DNA of 64,000 nt from Blattabacterium cuenoti (GTDB lineage: Bacteria > Bacteroidota > Bacteroidia > Flavobacteriales > Blattabacteriaceae). A model generated the notes under the pieces. That model worked only from the letters and a program-made list of their open reading frames with translations, ran no database searches and was not told where the DNA came from. Positions 9,241-18,763 of the stretch are shown here, in pieces; the first letter of the stretch is position 1, and each line of letters opens with the position of its first letter. A program made the translations under genes and the position numbers. The stretch spans positions 425,810-489,809 of the forward strand of contig NZ_CP059187.1 of the NCBI RefSeq assembly GCF_014251375.1. Direction: 5' to 3'.

Positions 9241-9740
9241 AATTTTTTATCTAAATCACGATCAAATAAATAAAGCCCTAATTTTTCATCTCCTATTAAT
9301 TCAATTTTACTTAATATACTTTTACTTAAATTTTCCTCTTCTATTTGTTTTTCTACATACCATTGTAAAAAGTTATATGTAAAATAATCTTTTTCTTGTA
9401 AAGATAATTCAACAAGAATATTAATTTCAGATGAAATTTTTATTTCATGTTCAAATAATTTTTGAAACAGTTCTTTCAAAGAATTATATGAATAAGATTT
9501 TTCATAAAAATGTAAATTTTCATATGGAAAAATTGCTGCATATCCGCCTCTTTTATTAATATATCTCATTAACTTTAACATATGGTTTCTTTCTTCATTT
9601 GAATGATTGTATAAAAATTCACATATTCCTTCAAACCCTTTATATTCTGACCAAGATGCCATAGATAAATATAATTGAGAAGATTCCAATTCTCTAATCA
9701 ATTGTTTTTTTAATCCTTTTTGTATTTTTTCACTAAACAT
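9237..9740 (-). CDS. ftn: Ferritin
   Basis: A non-haem ferritin that oxidises and stores iron in a 24-subunit shell. Ferroxidase residues are in place: Glu17 (IRELESSQLYL), Glu49/Glu50 and His53 (NEERNHML), and later Glu residues in EKQIEEE. The length of 167 residues is typical. The stop overlaps the bamD start by 4 bases, and the start is 17 bases downstream of the dapA stop, so dapA, ftn, bamD and rpoZ form one minus-strand unit. Confidence 0.93.
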   Translation of the reverse strand: MFSEKIQKGLKKQLIRELESSQLYLSMASWSEYKGFEGICEFLYNHSNEERNHMLKLMRYINKRGGYAAIFPYENLHFYEKSYSYNSLKELFQKLFEHEIKISSEINILVELSLQEKDYFTYNFLQWYVEKQIEEENLSKSILSKIELIGDEKLGLYLFDRDLDKKF

Positions 9741-9756
9741 AAAATTTTTATTTTTT

Positions 9757-10644
9757 TTAAATTAAAATTTCTTTATTTTCTCCTAAAAAGGATATCATTT
9801 TTCTTTTTAAAGAATCCGTTCCATTCAATAATGGAAGTCTTACATAGGAATTACATATTTTTATAATATTTAAAAACATTTTAATTCCAGTTGGATTTCC
9901 TTCTTTATAAATTAAATCAATCATAGAAAGAATTTCATAAAAAATATCAAAAGCCTTTTTGACATTATTCTTTTTAGCAAAAGAAACCATTTCAGAAACT
10001 TGATTTGGAAATCCTTGTGCTATTACAGAAATAACCCCATCTCCTCCTCCTAATATTATAGGTAAAGTGAGAAAATCATCTCCTGATATTACACTAAAAT
10101 TTTTTGGTTTTTTTTCAATAATTCTATAAGATTGCAAAACATTTCCAGACGCTTCTTTTATTCCTATTATTTTTTGAAAATCATTAGCTAAACGAATTAC
10201 AGTTTCTGGGGATACATTTGAACCAGTTCTTTTAGGAACATTATAAATAATTATATTAGTTTCTGTATTATTGACAATAGATCTAAAATGTTGGTAAATC
10301 CCCTCTTGAGAGGGGGTATTGTAATAAGGAGAAACAGAAAGAATTGCCAAAAAATCTGAAAGATTTGTATTTTTTATATTATTTATAACAGATTTAGTAT
10401 CATTTCCACCTATTCCTAATATTAAAGGAAGTTTTTTTAAATTTATACTTTTAATACATTCTATAATATCTTTTTTTTCTTCTTTTTTTAAAGTAGAAAT
10501 TTCAGATGTAGTTCCTAATATTACTAAATAATCTACTTTATCTTCTACATATTTAACAAGATTTTCAAGTCCATTAAAATCTATTTTTCCATCCTTTTTA
10601 AAAGGAGTAACCAACGCTACACCTGTTCCAGATAATTTTTTCAT
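9757..10644 (-). CDS. dapA: 4-hydroxy-tetrahydrodipicolinate synthase
   Basis: DapA condenses pyruvate with aspartate semialdehyde, the first committed step to meso-diaminopimelate and lysine. The Schiff-base Lys163 (GIKEASG), Tyr134 (IIYNVPKRTG) and the GTTSE loop with Thr45/Thr46 are all present. The length of 295 residues is normal. In a nutritional symbiont this enzyme serves both cell wall and lysine supply. It is the first gene of the dapA-ftn-bamD-rpoZ run. Confidence 0.95.
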   Translation of the reverse strand: MKKLSGTGVALVTPFKKDGKIDFNGLENLVKYVEDKVDYLVILGTTSEISTLKKEEKKDIIECIKSINLKKLPLILGIGGNDTKSVINNIKNTNLSDFLAILSVSPYYNTPSQEGIYQHFRSIVNNTETNIIIYNVPKRTGSNVSPETVIRLANDFQKIIGIKEASGNVLQSYRIIEKKPKNFSVISGDDFLTLPIILGGGDGVISVIAQGFPNQVSEMVSFAKKNNVKKAFDIFYEILSMIDLIYKEGNPTGIKMFLNIIKICNSYVRLPLLNGTDSLKRKMISFLGENKEILI

Positions 10645-10673
10645 AACATATGCTCATTTGCGTTTGATATTAA

Positions 10674-10681
10674 CAAAAATA
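10674..10681 (-). promoter_or_regulatory. Possible -7 promoter element of dapA
   Basis: TATTTTTG on the minus strand fits TAnnTTTG and lies 30 bases before the dapA ATG. No clear -33 TTG is seen at the right distance, so this rests on one element. Confidence 0.28.
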
Positions 10682-10805
10682 TCTTTAATTAGTATTAGTT
10701 AGTTAACTATTATAATTTTTTCAAATTATATTATATTACAAAACTTATTTAATCATATTTTGCATTGTTTAATAACAAACAGATGTAGACGGGGATTTTT
10801 TTAAT

Positions 10806-11078
10806 TTAATAATCTCTTTTTGTTCTTGGTCTTGCTGCAGATACAATAATATTTCGGCCCATTAGTTCTGTCCCATTTAATTTTTCTATAGCTTGTCTTG
10901 CGTTTTCTTCATTAGACATTTCTATAAATCCAAATCCTTTGCTTCTTTTACTTGATGCAGATTCGTCAAAAATTATTTTTGCATGAGTAACTTCTCCTAT
11001 AGATTCAAAATATTCTTTTAATTCTTTTTCTGTCATATCATAAGATAAATTTCCAACGTATAATTTCGTATTGTCCAT
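10806..11078 (-). CDS. RNA-binding protein with a single RRM domain
   Basis: A 90-residue protein that is one RNA recognition motif: RNP2 is LYVGNLS at 6-12 and RNP1 is KGFGFIEM at 47-54, with the aromatic residues that stack on RNA. Such small RRM proteins are common in Bacteroidetes and cyanobacteria, often as cold-shock or RNA chaperone-like factors. The target is unknown. It stands alone, with a 161-base spacer to dapA and 249 bases to pncB. The short Arg-rich tail (ARPRTKRDY) could also bind RNA. Confidence 0.9.
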   Translation of the reverse strand: MDNTKLYVGNLSYDMTEKELKEYFESIGEVTHAKIIFDESASSKRSKGFGFIEMSNEENARQAIEKLNGTELMGRNIIVSAARPRTKRDY

Positions 11079-11113
11079 ATTTGATAAATAAATTGTTTTA
11101 AATGTTTTAAAGG

Positions 11114-11121
11114 CAAATTTA
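11114..11121 (-). promoter_or_regulatory. Possible -7 promoter element of the RRM gene
   Basis: TAAATTTG on the minus strand fits TAnnTTTG, 36 bases before the ATG. The -33 region (about 11137) has only a weak TTTTAG. The rest of the 249-base spacer to pncB is A+T-rich with nothing recognisable. Confidence 0.32.
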
Positions 11122-11327
11122 GAGAAATATTTTTTCTAAAAAAGAAAAATATTTCATTAAAACAAGTTTTTTAACTCAATAATTCTATAAGAATCCATGA
11201 TTATTTTCATCAGAATAACTTTACGAAAAAAAAGTTGAATTTTTTAGTTTTTTTTATCTTTTCTATACAAAATAAACTACCTCAAAAATACTTAAAATAA
11301 AACTAAAACTTATAAGAAAAGTATTGA

Positions 11328-12509
11328 ATGAACGAATTCGCAATTGTATCATCTTTATTAGACAATGATTTTTATAAATTTACTATGCAAAACGCAATTA
11401 TAAAACTGTTTCCTTTAGCAAAAGCTAAATATGAATTTATCAATAGAGGGAAACATTCTTTTCCAAAAAATTTTTCTGATCTTTTAAAAGAAAATCTTCA
11501 AGAGATGGCAAGTCTAAAACTTTCAAATGATGAAAGAAAATTTTTAGAAAAAAATTGCCCTTATTTAGATTCTACATATTTAGACTTTCTAAATACATAT
11601 CAATATAATCCAAAAGAAGTCTTTATTTCACAAAATGGAAAAGACATACATATGTCAATTGAAGGATTATGGAGTAGTACTATACTATGGGAAGTTCCTT
11701 TAATGGCAACTATATCTGAATTATATTATCAACTAACAGGAAAAAAATGTATTTCAGACAATAAAATTATTCTTTTAACAAAAGAAAAATTAGAAAAATA
11801 TAAAAAACTAAATGTTAAAATTGGAGAATACGGAACTAGAAGAAGGTATTCTTATAAAGTTCAAAAATTAGTTTTGAATTTTTTAAAAGAAAAGGGAAAT
11901 TCCGTTTTTATTGGAAGCAGTAACGTTCATTTATCTCGTATTTTTTCAAAAAAACCTATCGGAACTCATGGACATGAATGGGTTATGTTTCATGCTGCTA
12001 AATATGGATTTAACATAGCAGATCAAATAGCAATGGAAAATTGGTTGAATATCTATGGAAAAAACTTAAGAATAGCTTTATCGGATACATATACCACTTC
12101 AGTTTTTTTAAAAAATTTTGATAAAAAATTAGCAAATCTTTTTGAAGGAGTTCGACATGATAGTGGAAATCCTATTTTATTTACTAATGAAATCATAAAA
12201 CACTACAAAAAGTTGAAAATAAATCCTTTAAAAAAAAAAATTATTTTTTCAGATAATTTAAATCCCAACAAGGTCGCTACTATATCTTCTTTTTGCAAAA
12301 AAAAAATAAATCCATTTTTTGGAATAGGAACTAATTTTACTAATGATGTAGGATTACCATCTATGAATATGGTTATAAAAATGGTTAAAACACTTCCAAA
12401 AACAAAAAAAAAAAAATGGATATCAGTTGTCAAACTTTCTAACGTAAAAGAAAAATCTACAGGAGATAAAAATTTGATTTCTCTAGCTAAGAAAATTCTT
12501 CGTATTTAG
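11328..12509 (+). CDS. pncB: Nicotinate phosphoribosyltransferase
   Basis: PncB joins nicotinate and PRPP to give nicotinate mononucleotide for NAD salvage. The family pattern is clear: SLLDNDFYKFTMQ at 9-21, the phosphorylated His region GTHGHEW, and GVRHDSGNP. The length of 393 residues fits. Near the C-terminus, codons for KTKKKKW contain a run of 13 A (12404-12416), and another A run of 11 lies near 12230, both possible slippage points. miaB follows 61 bases downstream on the same strand. Confidence 0.94.
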   Translation: MNEFAIVSSLLDNDFYKFTMQNAIIKLFPLAKAKYEFINRGKHSFPKNFSDLLKENLQEMASLKLSNDERKFLEKNCPYLDSTYLDFLNTYQYNPKEVFISQNGKDIHMSIEGLWSSTILWEVPLMATISELYYQLTGKKCISDNKIILLTKEKLEKYKKLNVKIGEYGTRRRYSYKVQKLVLNFLKEKGNSVFIGSSNVHLSRIFSKKPIGTHGHEWVMFHAAKYGFNIADQIAMENWLNIYGKNLRIALSDTYTTSVFLKNFDKKLANLFEGVRHDSGNPILFTNEIIKHYKKLKINPLKKKIIFSDNLNPNKVATISSFCKKKINPFFGIGTNFTNDVGLPSMNMVIKMVKTLPKTKKKKWISVVKLSNVKEKSTGDKNLISLAKKILRI

Positions 12510-12570
12510 TTTTTACACCTTTATCATTTCTTTTAAAATTTATTAAATTTATTGATAAGAAAGAAAATAA

Positions 12571-14040
12571 ATGAAACAATACGAAAAAAAAGACATTAAA
12601 AATGATGAAATAAAAAACGAAAATGAAGAAAAAAAAAATAGCACATTACAAACTTATATAGAAAATTATGGATGTCAAATGAACCTCTTTGACAATGAAA
12701 TAGTGGCTTCTCTTTTATTGGACAAAGGATTTTCTATTACAGAAAATTTAGAAAAAGCAAATATTATATTGATAAATACTTGTTCTATTCGAGAAAAAGC
12801 AGAATCAACCTTAAAAAATAGATTACAAAATCTAAAATATTTAAAAAAAAATAAAAAAAATCCTCCATTATTTGGAATATTGGGATGTTTGTCAAAACAA
12901 ATAAAAAAATTGGATCAAGAAAACATTATAGATTTTTCCATATCTCCAGATTCTTATAGAAAAATATCTGATATTATTATTCGTTTGATTAATGAAAATA
13001 AAAATCAAAAAAAAGATTCAAAAATTTTTTCTTTACATAAAGAAAACGAAACTTATTCTGATATAACTCCATATCAATTTTGGAATAAGAATAGAAAAAA
13101 TAAAAAAGTTACCGCGTTCTTAAGTATTACAAGAGGATGTGATAATATGTGTACATTTTGTGTAGTTCCTTTTACAAGAGGAAGAGAAAGAAGTAGTGAT
13201 CCTAATTTGATCCTTAAAGAATGCAAGATTTTATATGAAAAAGGATATAAAGAAGTTACCCTTTTAGGTCAAAATGTAGATTCTTACCTATGGGGAGGAA
13301 GAGATTTTTTAAAAAAACAAATTCTTAAAAAAGAAAATAAAAATTTTATAGATTTTTCCATCCTTTTGGATCTTTTAGCAAAAAAAATACCATCTATGCG
13401 GATACGATTTTCTACATCTAATCCTCATGATATGTCTGAAAAAGTGATAGAAATAATATCAAAACATTCAAATATATGTAACCATATTCATTTACCAGTT
13501 CAATCAGGAAGTAATAAAATATTAAAACTAATGAATAGAAAATATACTAGAGAAAGTTATATTTCTTTAATTAAAAAAATTAGAGAAAAGATTCCTGAAT
13601 GTTCTATCTCACATGATATTATGACTGGATTTTGTCATGAAAATGAAAAAGATCATCAAGAAACTATTAGTTTAATGAACAATATTAAATATAATTACGG
13701 GTATATGTTCTCTTATTCTCATAGACCCGGTACTTATGCCTATAGAAAATTTCAAGATAATGTTCCGGAAAATGTAAAAAAAAGAAGATTGAAAGAGATT
13801 ATTCATTTACAAAGAACTCATTCTATTTTTCAGATGAAAAAATATATAGGAAAAATACAAGAAGTTTTAATAGAAGGAGAATCCAAAAAAAATCATCAGG
13901 ATTGGTGGTACGGAAGAAACACTCAAAATATTGGGGTAGTCTTTCCAAAAGAATCCTTTATAGTAGGTGATTTAGTACATGTTCAAATAATAAATTATAC
14001 TTCTTCAACCTTAATAGGAAGAGGAATTAAAATTAAATAA
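12571..14040 (+). CDS. miaB: tRNA-2-methylthio-N6-dimethylallyladenosine synthase MiaB
   Basis: MiaB adds the methylthio group to i6A37 of tRNA; the i6A is made by MiaA, also in this window. The auxiliary iron-sulfur cluster cysteines are Cys35, Cys71 and Cys105; the radical SAM triad is Cys189, Cys193 and Cys196 (CDNMCTFC). A C-terminal TRAM domain follows. The first 25 residues are a Lys/Asn-rich extension of no clear role. The length of 489 residues is a little above the usual 440-470. It begins the conserved miaB, sigma-54 activator, lptE, secG, groESL order. Confidence 0.95.
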   Translation: MKQYEKKDIKNDEIKNENEEKKNSTLQTYIENYGCQMNLFDNEIVASLLLDKGFSITENLEKANIILINTCSIREKAESTLKNRLQNLKYLKKNKKNPPLFGILGCLSKQIKKLDQENIIDFSISPDSYRKISDIIIRLINENKNQKKDSKIFSLHKENETYSDITPYQFWNKNRKNKKVTAFLSITRGCDNMCTFCVVPFTRGRERSSDPNLILKECKILYEKGYKEVTLLGQNVDSYLWGGRDFLKKQILKKENKNFIDFSILLDLLAKKIPSMRIRFSTSNPHDMSEKVIEIISKHSNICNHIHLPVQSGSNKILKLMNRKYTRESYISLIKKIREKIPECSISHDIMTGFCHENEKDHQETISLMNNIKYNYGYMFSYSHRPGTYAYRKFQDNVPENVKKRRLKEIIHLQRTHSIFQMKKYIGKIQEVLIEGESKKNHQDWWYGRNTQNIGVVFPKESFIVGDLVHVQIINYTSSTLIGRGIKIK

Positions 14041-14117
14041 AAATAATTTTTTTTACTTAAAACTTTTATTACTTATAGTTAGTAAGTATTTATAAAGTAT
14101 TTATTTTTTTATTTTTT

Positions 14118-15413
14118 ATGGAATCTATATCTATCCATGCTATAAAACAAAAATTTAACATTGTTGGAAATGATTATGCTTTACATAGATCTTTGGAAAA
14201 AGCACTTCAAGTAGCTCCGACTGATATTTCTGTATTGATTCTTGGAGAAAGCGGTGTAGGAAAAGAATTTATCCCCAAAATTATTCATCAATTTTCTTTT
14301 AGAAAACATTGTTCTTGTATTACCGTAAATTGTGGTGCCATTCCTGAAGGAACAATTGATAGCGAACTTTTTGGACATGAAAAAGGTTCTTTTACAGGAG
14401 CTACAAATATGAGAAAGGGGTATTTTGAAGGTGCAGATGGAGGAACTATTTTTTTAGACGAAGTGGGGGAACTTCCCTTAACTACACAAGTTCGTCTTCT
14501 TAGAATTTTAGAATCAGGTGAATTTATAAAAGTAGGATCTTCTAAAATACAAAAAACAAATATACGAGTAGTATCTGCTACTAACTTAAACATGATAGAA
14601 TCCATTCAAAAAGGAAAGTTTAGAGAAGATTTATATTACCGTCTTAATACAGTACAAATTATTATCCCTCCTTTACGAAGTAGGAAAAATGATATTAAAC
14701 TATTATTCAAAAAATTTTCTAATGATTTTTCAGAAAAATATCGTATTCCTCCAATTAATTTAACTGAAGAATCTCTAAAATATTTAGAGAATTATTCTTG
14801 GCCCGGAAATATAAGACAGCTAAAAAATCTTATCGAACAAATTTCTGTAATGGAAACAAAACGTGAAATTTCTATAGATAAATTAAAAGAATATATTCCC
14901 GAAAATATTCCTTCATTATCTTTTCACCGTTCAAATAATCACGATCAACGTTTTTTTAAAGATTTTTCTAGAGAAAGAGATTTTTTTTACAAAGTTTTAT
15001 TTGATATGCAAAAAAATTTAAATGACTTAAAAATTTTAACTTTGCAACTAATTAATAATAATTCTAATTTTATTGAAAATAATCAACAACTTATGGAAAA
15101 AGTATTTGGAAAAATACGTCTCAATAATCTAAATAAAAATAAAAAAGACGATACACTTTTTCGATTAGAAAATACTTCTTCTAAGAAAAAAAATAAAAAA
15201 TCATCAGATGATGAGTTAGATTATGAAGAAATAGAAGAAGATGAAACATTATTATCTAAAAATAATGAGAATAATTTTTCTTTGCAAAAGAAAGAAATTG
15301 AATTTATTCAAAAAGCTTTAATGAAAAATAGCGGTAAGAGAAGAATGACCGCAAAAGAATTGGGGATTTCCGAAAGAACATTATATAGAAAAATAAAACA
15401 ATATGGATTATAG
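14118..15413 (+). CDS. Sigma-54-dependent transcription activator without receiver domain
   Basis: An AAA+ bacterial enhancer-binding protein: Walker A GESGVGKE at 43-50, the sigma-54 contact loop GSFTGA at 90-95 (a variant of GAFTGA), Walker B FLDEVGEL at 112-119, and an R-finger region. A Lys/Asn/Glu-rich linker spans about 275-390. A Fis-type helix-turn-helix (TAKELGISERTLYRKIKQ) forms the last 25 residues. There is no receiver, PAS or GAF domain; the first 20 residues lead straight into the AAA+ core. It overlaps lptE by 11 bases. With a sigma-54-type promoter 1.2 kb downstream before groES, it is a candidate local regulator. rpoN itself is outside this window. Confidence 0.92.
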   Translation: MESISIHAIKQKFNIVGNDYALHRSLEKALQVAPTDISVLILGESGVGKEFIPKIIHQFSFRKHCSCITVNCGAIPEGTIDSELFGHEKGSFTGATNMRKGYFEGADGGTIFLDEVGELPLTTQVRLLRILESGEFIKVGSSKIQKTNIRVVSATNLNMIESIQKGKFREDLYYRLNTVQIIIPPLRSRKNDIKLLFKKFSNDFSEKYRIPPINLTEESLKYLENYSWPGNIRQLKNLIEQISVMETKREISIDKLKEYIPENIPSLSFHRSNNHDQRFFKDFSRERDFFYKVLFDMQKNLNDLKILTLQLINNNSNFIENNQQLMEKVFGKIRLNNLNKNKKDDTLFRLENTSSKKKNKKSSDDELDYEEIEEDETLLSKNNENNFSLQKKEIEFIQKALMKNSGKRRMTAKELGISERTLYRKIKQYGL

Positions 15414-16137
15414 AAGAAAAAAAATAATTATTTTTTCTCTTGTTTTTTTACTATTGTTTAGTTGCTATAATCCTTATTTCCTTAAGGAAGAAAATAAAAA
15501 AATACAAATCAAAGATTTTATAGAACTTGTCAATGATATCCCATTTCATGGAGGGAATGAAATTTTTATTTCTGATTTAAAAAGAGGATTAGAAGATTTT
15601 ATAATTGAACGAAGTCCTTTCACTTTAGTACCAGAAGGAGGGGATCTAATTATAGGAGGGCGACTTCTAGATTATGATATAATAGAAGAAAGTATCACAG
15701 ATGATCCAAAAGTTAAAATAGTTATTGAAGCTTATTGCAAGGATCAACATAATGTAAAAAATAATTGGATTCAAACTTTTGAAGTATCAGAATCTTTTTC
15801 TAGAAACAAGGATCCATTTAATGAAGAAGTTTTAAGAAATAGTCTTTTAACAAGTTTAATTAATAAAATATACAATAAAACAATAAATCAAATCAATGAA
15901 AATAGAAAACATAGAGGGGATGAAATCATAAAAAATAGACCAGTTGTTACTGAATATGATATAATAGATGAAGAAAATGCTGCTGATACTACTACTGGCA
16001 GTAGTAGCAACAACAGTAGTAGCGCTACTATTAATAATAATGATGATAATAGTAGTAATAATAACAATGAAAACACTTCTATTTCTTCTATTACTTCTGC
16101 TACTTATAATAATGAATCATCTAATAATACTAACTAA
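15403..16137 (+). CDS. lptE: LPS-assembly lipoprotein LptE-like, with Asn/Ser-rich tail
   Basis: Recognised by position (after the sigma-54 activator, before secG) and by the family pattern: signal peptide 6-20, lipobox LLFSC with Cys21, then a short LptE-like domain with NDIPFHGG, SPFTLVPEGGDLIIGGRLLDY and FNEEVLRNSLLTSLINKIY. LptE plugs LptD in the outer membrane for LPS export. Residues beyond about 190 are a low-complexity Asn/Ser/Thr tail encoded by AAT/AGT/ACT repeats. The next frame continues with similar composition after the stop, suggesting a frame slip. It overlaps the upstream gene by 11 bases. Function is assigned with moderate confidence because LptE is poorly conserved. Confidence 0.72.
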   Translation: MDYRRKKIIIFSLVFLLLFSCYNPYFLKEENKKIQIKDFIELVNDIPFHGGNEIFISDLKRGLEDFIIERSPFTLVPEGGDLIIGGRLLDYDIIEESITDDPKVKIVIEAYCKDQHNVKNNWIQTFEVSESFSRNKDPFNEEVLRNSLLTSLINKIYNKTINQINENRKHRGDEIIKNRPVVTEYDIIDEENAADTTTGSSSNNSSSATINNNDDNSSNNNNENTSISSITSATYNNESSNNTN

Positions 16138-16200
16138 TACTACTATTAGTAGTAGCAATAATAGTGATGATGATAGTAGTAATAGTGATAATACGCTAAA
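15985..16200 (+). repeat. Trinucleotide microsatellite tract spanning the lptE 3' end
   Basis: About 215 bases made largely of imperfect AAT, AGT, ACT, GAT and GCT-type triplets, such as AGTAGTAGC and GATGATGAT. It covers the last 50 codons of lptE and 60 bases beyond its stop. Such tracts expand and contract by replication slippage. The spacer up to secG (16304) holds no other gene. Confidence 0.75.
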
Positions 16201-16304
16201 AAATAAAAAAATAGAAAAGGAGAAATAGGAATCTTATAAAAAAAGAAGATACAAAAATAGGTTAATTGAAAAAATTAATATTTTGATTCAATAATGAAGA
16301 AATA

Positions 16305-16562
16305 ATGAAAGAAATATATTCAACAATATTTGGTTTTTTAATCGTTTTTATATGTACACTACTTATTACAATAATTTTAATTCAAAATCCTAAAAAAGAA
16401 AGTATTTCTCAATATTTTATGGAAAAAAATTTTAGATTTTTTGGTATAAGACAAACAAATACTTTTTTAGAAAGAATTACTTGGATATTATCTATTATTT
16501 TAGTTTTTTTAACTTTATTTTTTAATTTGTTTTTGATCAAAACAATAAATATTATGTCATAA
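16305..16562 (+). CDS. secG: Protein translocase subunit SecG
   Basis: SecG is the small third subunit of the SecYEG channel. The 85 residues show the expected two membrane helices, at about 5-27 and 58-82, joined by a polar loop with FRFFGIRQTNTFLERITWIL, which resembles the Bacteroidetes SecG loop. Its place between lptE and groES is conserved in Flavobacteriia. The ATG at 16305 fits the family N-terminus. SecE is also in this window, in the rpl operon. Confidence 0.85.
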   Translation: MKEIYSTIFGFLIVFICTLLITIILIQNPKKESISQYFMEKNFRFFGIRQTNTFLERITWILSIILVFLTLFFNLFLIKTINIMS

Positions 16563-16577
16563 TGTCATTTAATTGGA

Positions 16578-16597
16578 TTCAATTTTGTAAAATTGAA
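16578..16597. terminator. Inverted repeat after secG: terminator or regulator site
   Basis: A perfect inverted repeat with 9-bp arms (TTCAATTTT / AAAATTGAA) and a GT loop, 16 bases after the secG stop, followed by ATATTTTTT. It could end secG transcription. It also ends 11 bases before the sigma-54-type promoter, so an operator role is an alternative. Confidence 0.4.
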
Positions 16598-16608
16598 ATA
16601 TTTTTTAT

Positions 16609-16625
16609 TTGGCATGTTTTTGGCA
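16609..16625 (+). promoter_or_regulatory. Sigma-54-type (-24/-12) promoter of groES-groEL
   Basis: TTGGCATGTTTTTGGCA matches the consensus TTGGCACG-N4-TTGCW at all but two positions and keeps the invariant GG (16611-16612) and GC (16623-16624) exactly 10 bases apart. The start would lie near 16636, leaving about 40 bases before the groES ATG. No CIRCE inverted repeat and no TAnnTTTG element is seen in this spacer. I found no comparable match in the other spacers that I scanned by eye. Confidence 0.65.
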
Positions 16626-16676
16626 ATAAATAATCAATGATAAATTAAGTATAGTTAACCTTAAAAATTATTAAAT

Positions 16677-16955
16677 ATGGTGGAAGTTAAGATTAAACCT
16701 TTAGAAGATCGTGTTCTAGTACAATCAGATCCTGCTGAAACAAAAACATCTTCAGGGATCATTATTCCTGATACAGCAAAAGAAAAACCCCAAAAAGGAA
16801 CTATAATAGCTGTTGGAAATGGAAAAAAAAATGAACCTATGGTTCTAAAAAAAGGAGATAGAGTTTTATATGGTAAATATTCAGGGACTGAATTAAAGTG
16901 GGAGGGGAAAGAATATCTGATTATGAGAGTATCTGATGTAATTGCAATCATATAA
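16677..16955 (+). CDS. groES: Co-chaperonin GroES
   Basis: GroES caps the GroEL chamber during protein folding. The 92 residues show the family pattern: [11 protein letters not shown] near the N-terminus, the mobile loop around residues 19-31 with SGIIIPDTA, and [13 protein letters not shown]. The start is ATG at 16677 with a leader of roughly 40 bases from the predicted promoter. groEL follows after 112 bases on the same strand, with no terminator between, so the pair forms one operon. Confidence 0.97.
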   Translation: MVEVKIKPLEDRVLVQSDPAETKTSSGIIIPDTAKEKPQKGTIIAVGNGKKNEPMVLKKGDRVLYGKYSGTELKWEGKEYLIMRVSDVIAII

Positions 16956-17061
16956 AAAATAAATAATATAAAATATAATAAAAATAAAAAAAAGAAATTA
17001 AGATTGCAATTAAAATTAAGAAGTAAGTAATTAAGATAGATAACTTATTAAAAAAATCTAA

Positions 17062-18711
<1,650 letters not shown>

Positions 18712-18720
18712 TGTTAAAAA

Positions 18721-18750
18721 AAAAATAGTGTCCGACAAGACACTATTTTT
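18721..18750. terminator. Bidirectional terminator between groEL and kdsC
   Basis: AAAAATAGTGTC (18721-18732) pairs perfectly with GACACTATTTTT (18739-18750) around the 6-base loop CGACAA, with a T run on the plus strand and an A run on the minus side. It stands at the convergent 3' ends of groEL and kdsC. It is the clearest terminator in the window. Confidence 0.85.
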
Positions 18751-18763
18751 TTTAATTTAACTA

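Noticed and set aside
15968..16228. 86-codon Leu/Ile-rich frame overlapping the lptE tail
   Set aside because: Its hydrophobic part is the shifted frame of the triplet repeat within lptE; only the part after the lptE stop is discussed, as a possible slipped tail.
16563..16676. CIRCE/HrcA operator before groES
   Set aside because: No TTAGCACTC-type inverted repeat is present; the only inverted repeat is A/T-rich and unrelated.
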